This document shows, piece by piece, positions 6,574-7,536 of a DNA stretch of 7,536 nt. The DNA lies in assembly GCA_017991275.1 (NCBI GenBank), contig JAGNMH010000254.1, forward strand, positions 1 through 7,536, in the 5' to 3' direction. Source of the DNA: Acidobacteriota bacterium (GTDB lineage Bacteria; Acidobacteriota; Blastocatellia; RBC074). Position 1 is the first letter of the stretch; the number at the start of each line of letters is the position of its first letter. The notes under the pieces were generated by a model. The model had not been told where the DNA came from, did not search any database, and worked only from the letters and a program-made list of their open reading frames with translations. A program made the translations under genes and the position numbers.

Positions 6574-7359
6574 TTACATCGTTCCGCGAATCAGCCCGCC
6601 ATCTACTTGCAGCGAAACGCCGGTCAGATAGCTGGCGCGTTCCGAAGCCAGAAAAGCCACGACTTCTCCGACCTCGCGCGGTTCGCCCAATCGGCGCAGC
6701 GGAATTTCAGCCGCAACCCGTCGAAAATGTTCTTCGTAGCTGATTCCCTGCTCTTTCACCCGCACATCGGCAATCGCATTTTGCCGATCAGTCAGGATTT
6801 GCCCCATCAGCAAAGCATTGACCGTTATGTTGTCCGGCCCCAATTGATTCGCCATTGTTTTGGTCAATCCCGACAGTCCGGCACGCAGAGTACTGGAAAT
6901 CGTCAGATCATCAAGCGGTTGTTTGGCCACCAATGAAGTTAGATGGATGATGCGCCCCCAACTGCGTCGTTGCATCCCCGGAATGACCAGCCGCGACAGT
7001 CGAACGACGTTCATCAAAGTAGATTCGACTCCGGCCAGCCATTGTTCATCGGTCAATTGCATAAAGCGGCTGACCGGCGGGCCTCCGGTGTTTGTCACCA
7101 GAATGTCCACCTGACCGAACTTTTCGACCGTCGCCTGATGCCAGTTTTCGATGCCAGTCTGCAAAGAGACATCAGCCACCACAGTCAGAACTTCGCCGTG
7201 AACAGCAATCTCTTCCGCAGCCTTTGCCAGAGTTTCCGCGCTGCGCGAACAAATCGAAACCTTGCAACCTTCCTGCGCCAAAGCCAGCGCACAGGCTTTG
7301 CCTAATCCTTTACTGGCCGCAGCAATCATTGCAACTCGGCCTTTCAATCCAAAATCCAT
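6574..7359 (-). CDS. SDR-family protein with degenerate active site (SDR2, 3-ketoacyl-ACP-reductase-like)
   Basis: The product is 261 residues with the full SDR fold. The glycine loop is modified to AAASKGLG (13-20), TNTGG (89-93) replaces NNAG, and the usual C-terminal SYLTGVSLQVDGG (243-255) is present. Aligning LTSLVAKQPLDD (140-151) with the FabG active-site strand keeps a Ser (S142) but places S155 and R159 where the catalytic Tyr and Lys should be. This matches an SDR subgroup known to lack a perfect cofactor motif and tetrad (BKR_like_SDR_like, cd05344). Activity and substrate are therefore uncertain. The start at 7359 is chosen for the purine-rich site immediately upstream and the normal SDR N-terminus; the longer frame to 7425 only translates a tandem repeat. 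It probably shares a transcript with SDR1. Confidence 0.9.
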   Translation of the reverse strand: MDFGLKGRVAMIAAASKGLGKACALALAQEGCKVSICSRSAETLAKAAEEIAVHGEVLTVVADVSLQTGIENWHQATVEKFGQVDILVTNTGGPPVSRFMQLTDEQWLAGVESTLMNVVRLSRLVIPGMQRRSWGRIIHLTSLVAKQPLDDLTISSTLRAGLSGLTKTMANQLGPDNITVNALLMGQILTDRQNAIADVRVKEQGISYEEHFRRVAAEIPLRRLGEPREVGEVVAFLASERASYLTGVSLQVDGGLIRGTM

Positions 7360-7362
7360 ATG

Positions 7363-7372
7363 CTCCTTCCTC
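7363..7372 (-). promoter_or_regulatory. Ribosome binding site that fixes the SDR2 start
   Basis: On the minus strand GAGGAAGGAG (complement of 7363-7372) lies 3 nt before ATG 7359. It supports that start rather than the frame's extension to 7425. Confidence 0.75.
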
Positions 7373-7382
7373 TTTGAGATGA

Positions 7383-7411
7383 ATGATAGAAAACCAACCA
7401 CCAACCACCAA
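7383..7411 (-). promoter_or_regulatory. Candidate sigma-70-type promoter for SDR2-SDR1
   Basis: On the minus strand TTGGTG (complement of 7406-7411) and TATCAT (complement of 7383-7388) are separated by exactly 17 bp. The -10 matches consensus at 5 of 6 positions and the -35 at its first three. Transcription would begin near 7376, leaving a leader of about 17 nt that contains the ribosome site. The -35 box is part of the heptamer tandem repeat. Confidence 0.4.
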
Positions 7412-7433
7412 TCACCAATCACCAATCACCAAT
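7394..7433. repeat. 7-bp tandem repeat (CCAAYCA), five full units plus a partial
   Basis: Two CCAACCA units (7394-7407) are followed by three CCAATCA units (7408-7428) and a partial CCAAT (7429-7433). Simple heptamer arrays of this type are prone to copy-number change. It lies directly upstream of SDR2 and overlaps its candidate -35 box. Confidence 0.85.
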
Positions 7434-7442
7434 TGTGATAAT

Positions 7443-7498
7443 AAACAAAAAAGGCCACGAAGCCAGGCCGGATTTTCATCCCGCCGGACTTCGTGGCC
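7443..7498 (-). terminator. Strong rho-independent terminator, minus strand
   Basis: GGCCACGAAG (7453-7462) and CTTCGTGGCC (7489-7498) form a perfect 10-bp stem, with a further CCGG/CCGG pairing possible inside. On the minus strand it is followed directly by TTTTTTGTTT (complement of 7443-7452). It should end a minus-strand gene lying to the right of the window and insulate SDR2 from it. The plus-strand side has no T-run. Positions 7499-7536 show nothing I recognise. Confidence 0.8.
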
Positions 7499-7536
7499 AA
7501 ATGGACTTTAGCCGAATGAAGCAGAAGTCTTAAAAG

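Noticed and set aside
7360..7425. N-terminal extension of SDR2 (22 codons)
   Set aside because: It translates the heptamer repeat and the promoter region; ATG 7359 has a strong ribosome site and the normal SDR N-terminus.

Overview
The window looks like bacterial chromosome, most likely from an Acidobacteriota (Blastocatellia-like) organism. This is an inference from four things: a Hanks-type kinase headed by a zinc ribbon, a secreted protein with a GspG-like C-terminus, a large TPR protein, and intergenic REP-like palindromes beginning GTAG. No rRNA, tRNA, CRISPR array, phage gene or transposase is visible.

Layout. (1) Positions 1-390, minus: the first 130 residues of a Ser/Thr protein kinase, cut by the window edge. 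(2) 391-1048: a 658-bp divergent intergenic region without a convincing gene. Its part at 626-840 is dense in inverted repeats and holds a terminator-like hairpin reading on the minus strand. (3) 1049-5493, plus: four co-directional genes. They are rsgA (circularly permuted ribosome-assembly GTPase), a secreted protein with a GspG/T2SG-like C-terminal domain, a four-helix membrane protein of unknown function, and a secreted TPR protein. The last three are tightly spaced (31 and 8 bp) and look like one envelope-directed transcription unit. (4) 5521-5616: a perfect 28-bp inverted repeat between convergent genes. (5) 5620-7359, minus: two SDR-family oxidoreductase genes transcribed SDR2 then SDR1. 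The first (6574-7359) lacks the canonical catalytic Tyr and Lys. The second (5620-6444) is a canonical FabG-like enzyme. A second inverted-repeat element lies between them. (6) 7360-7536: a short SDR2 leader with a candidate promoter, a 7-bp tandem repeat that supplies its -35 box, and a strong minus-strand terminator for a gene lying beyond the window.

The most interesting pattern is the pair of inverted-repeat elements at 5521-5616 and 6467-6570. Each is two GTAG-headed small palindromes facing each other, as in REP/BIME elements mobilised by RAYT (TnpA-REP) transposases. The two use different palindrome sequences. Both sit exactly 3 nt downstream of the TAA stop codon of the SDR gene on their right. 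The rest is mostly recognisable housekeeping and envelope genes. I see no clear new multi-gene system.
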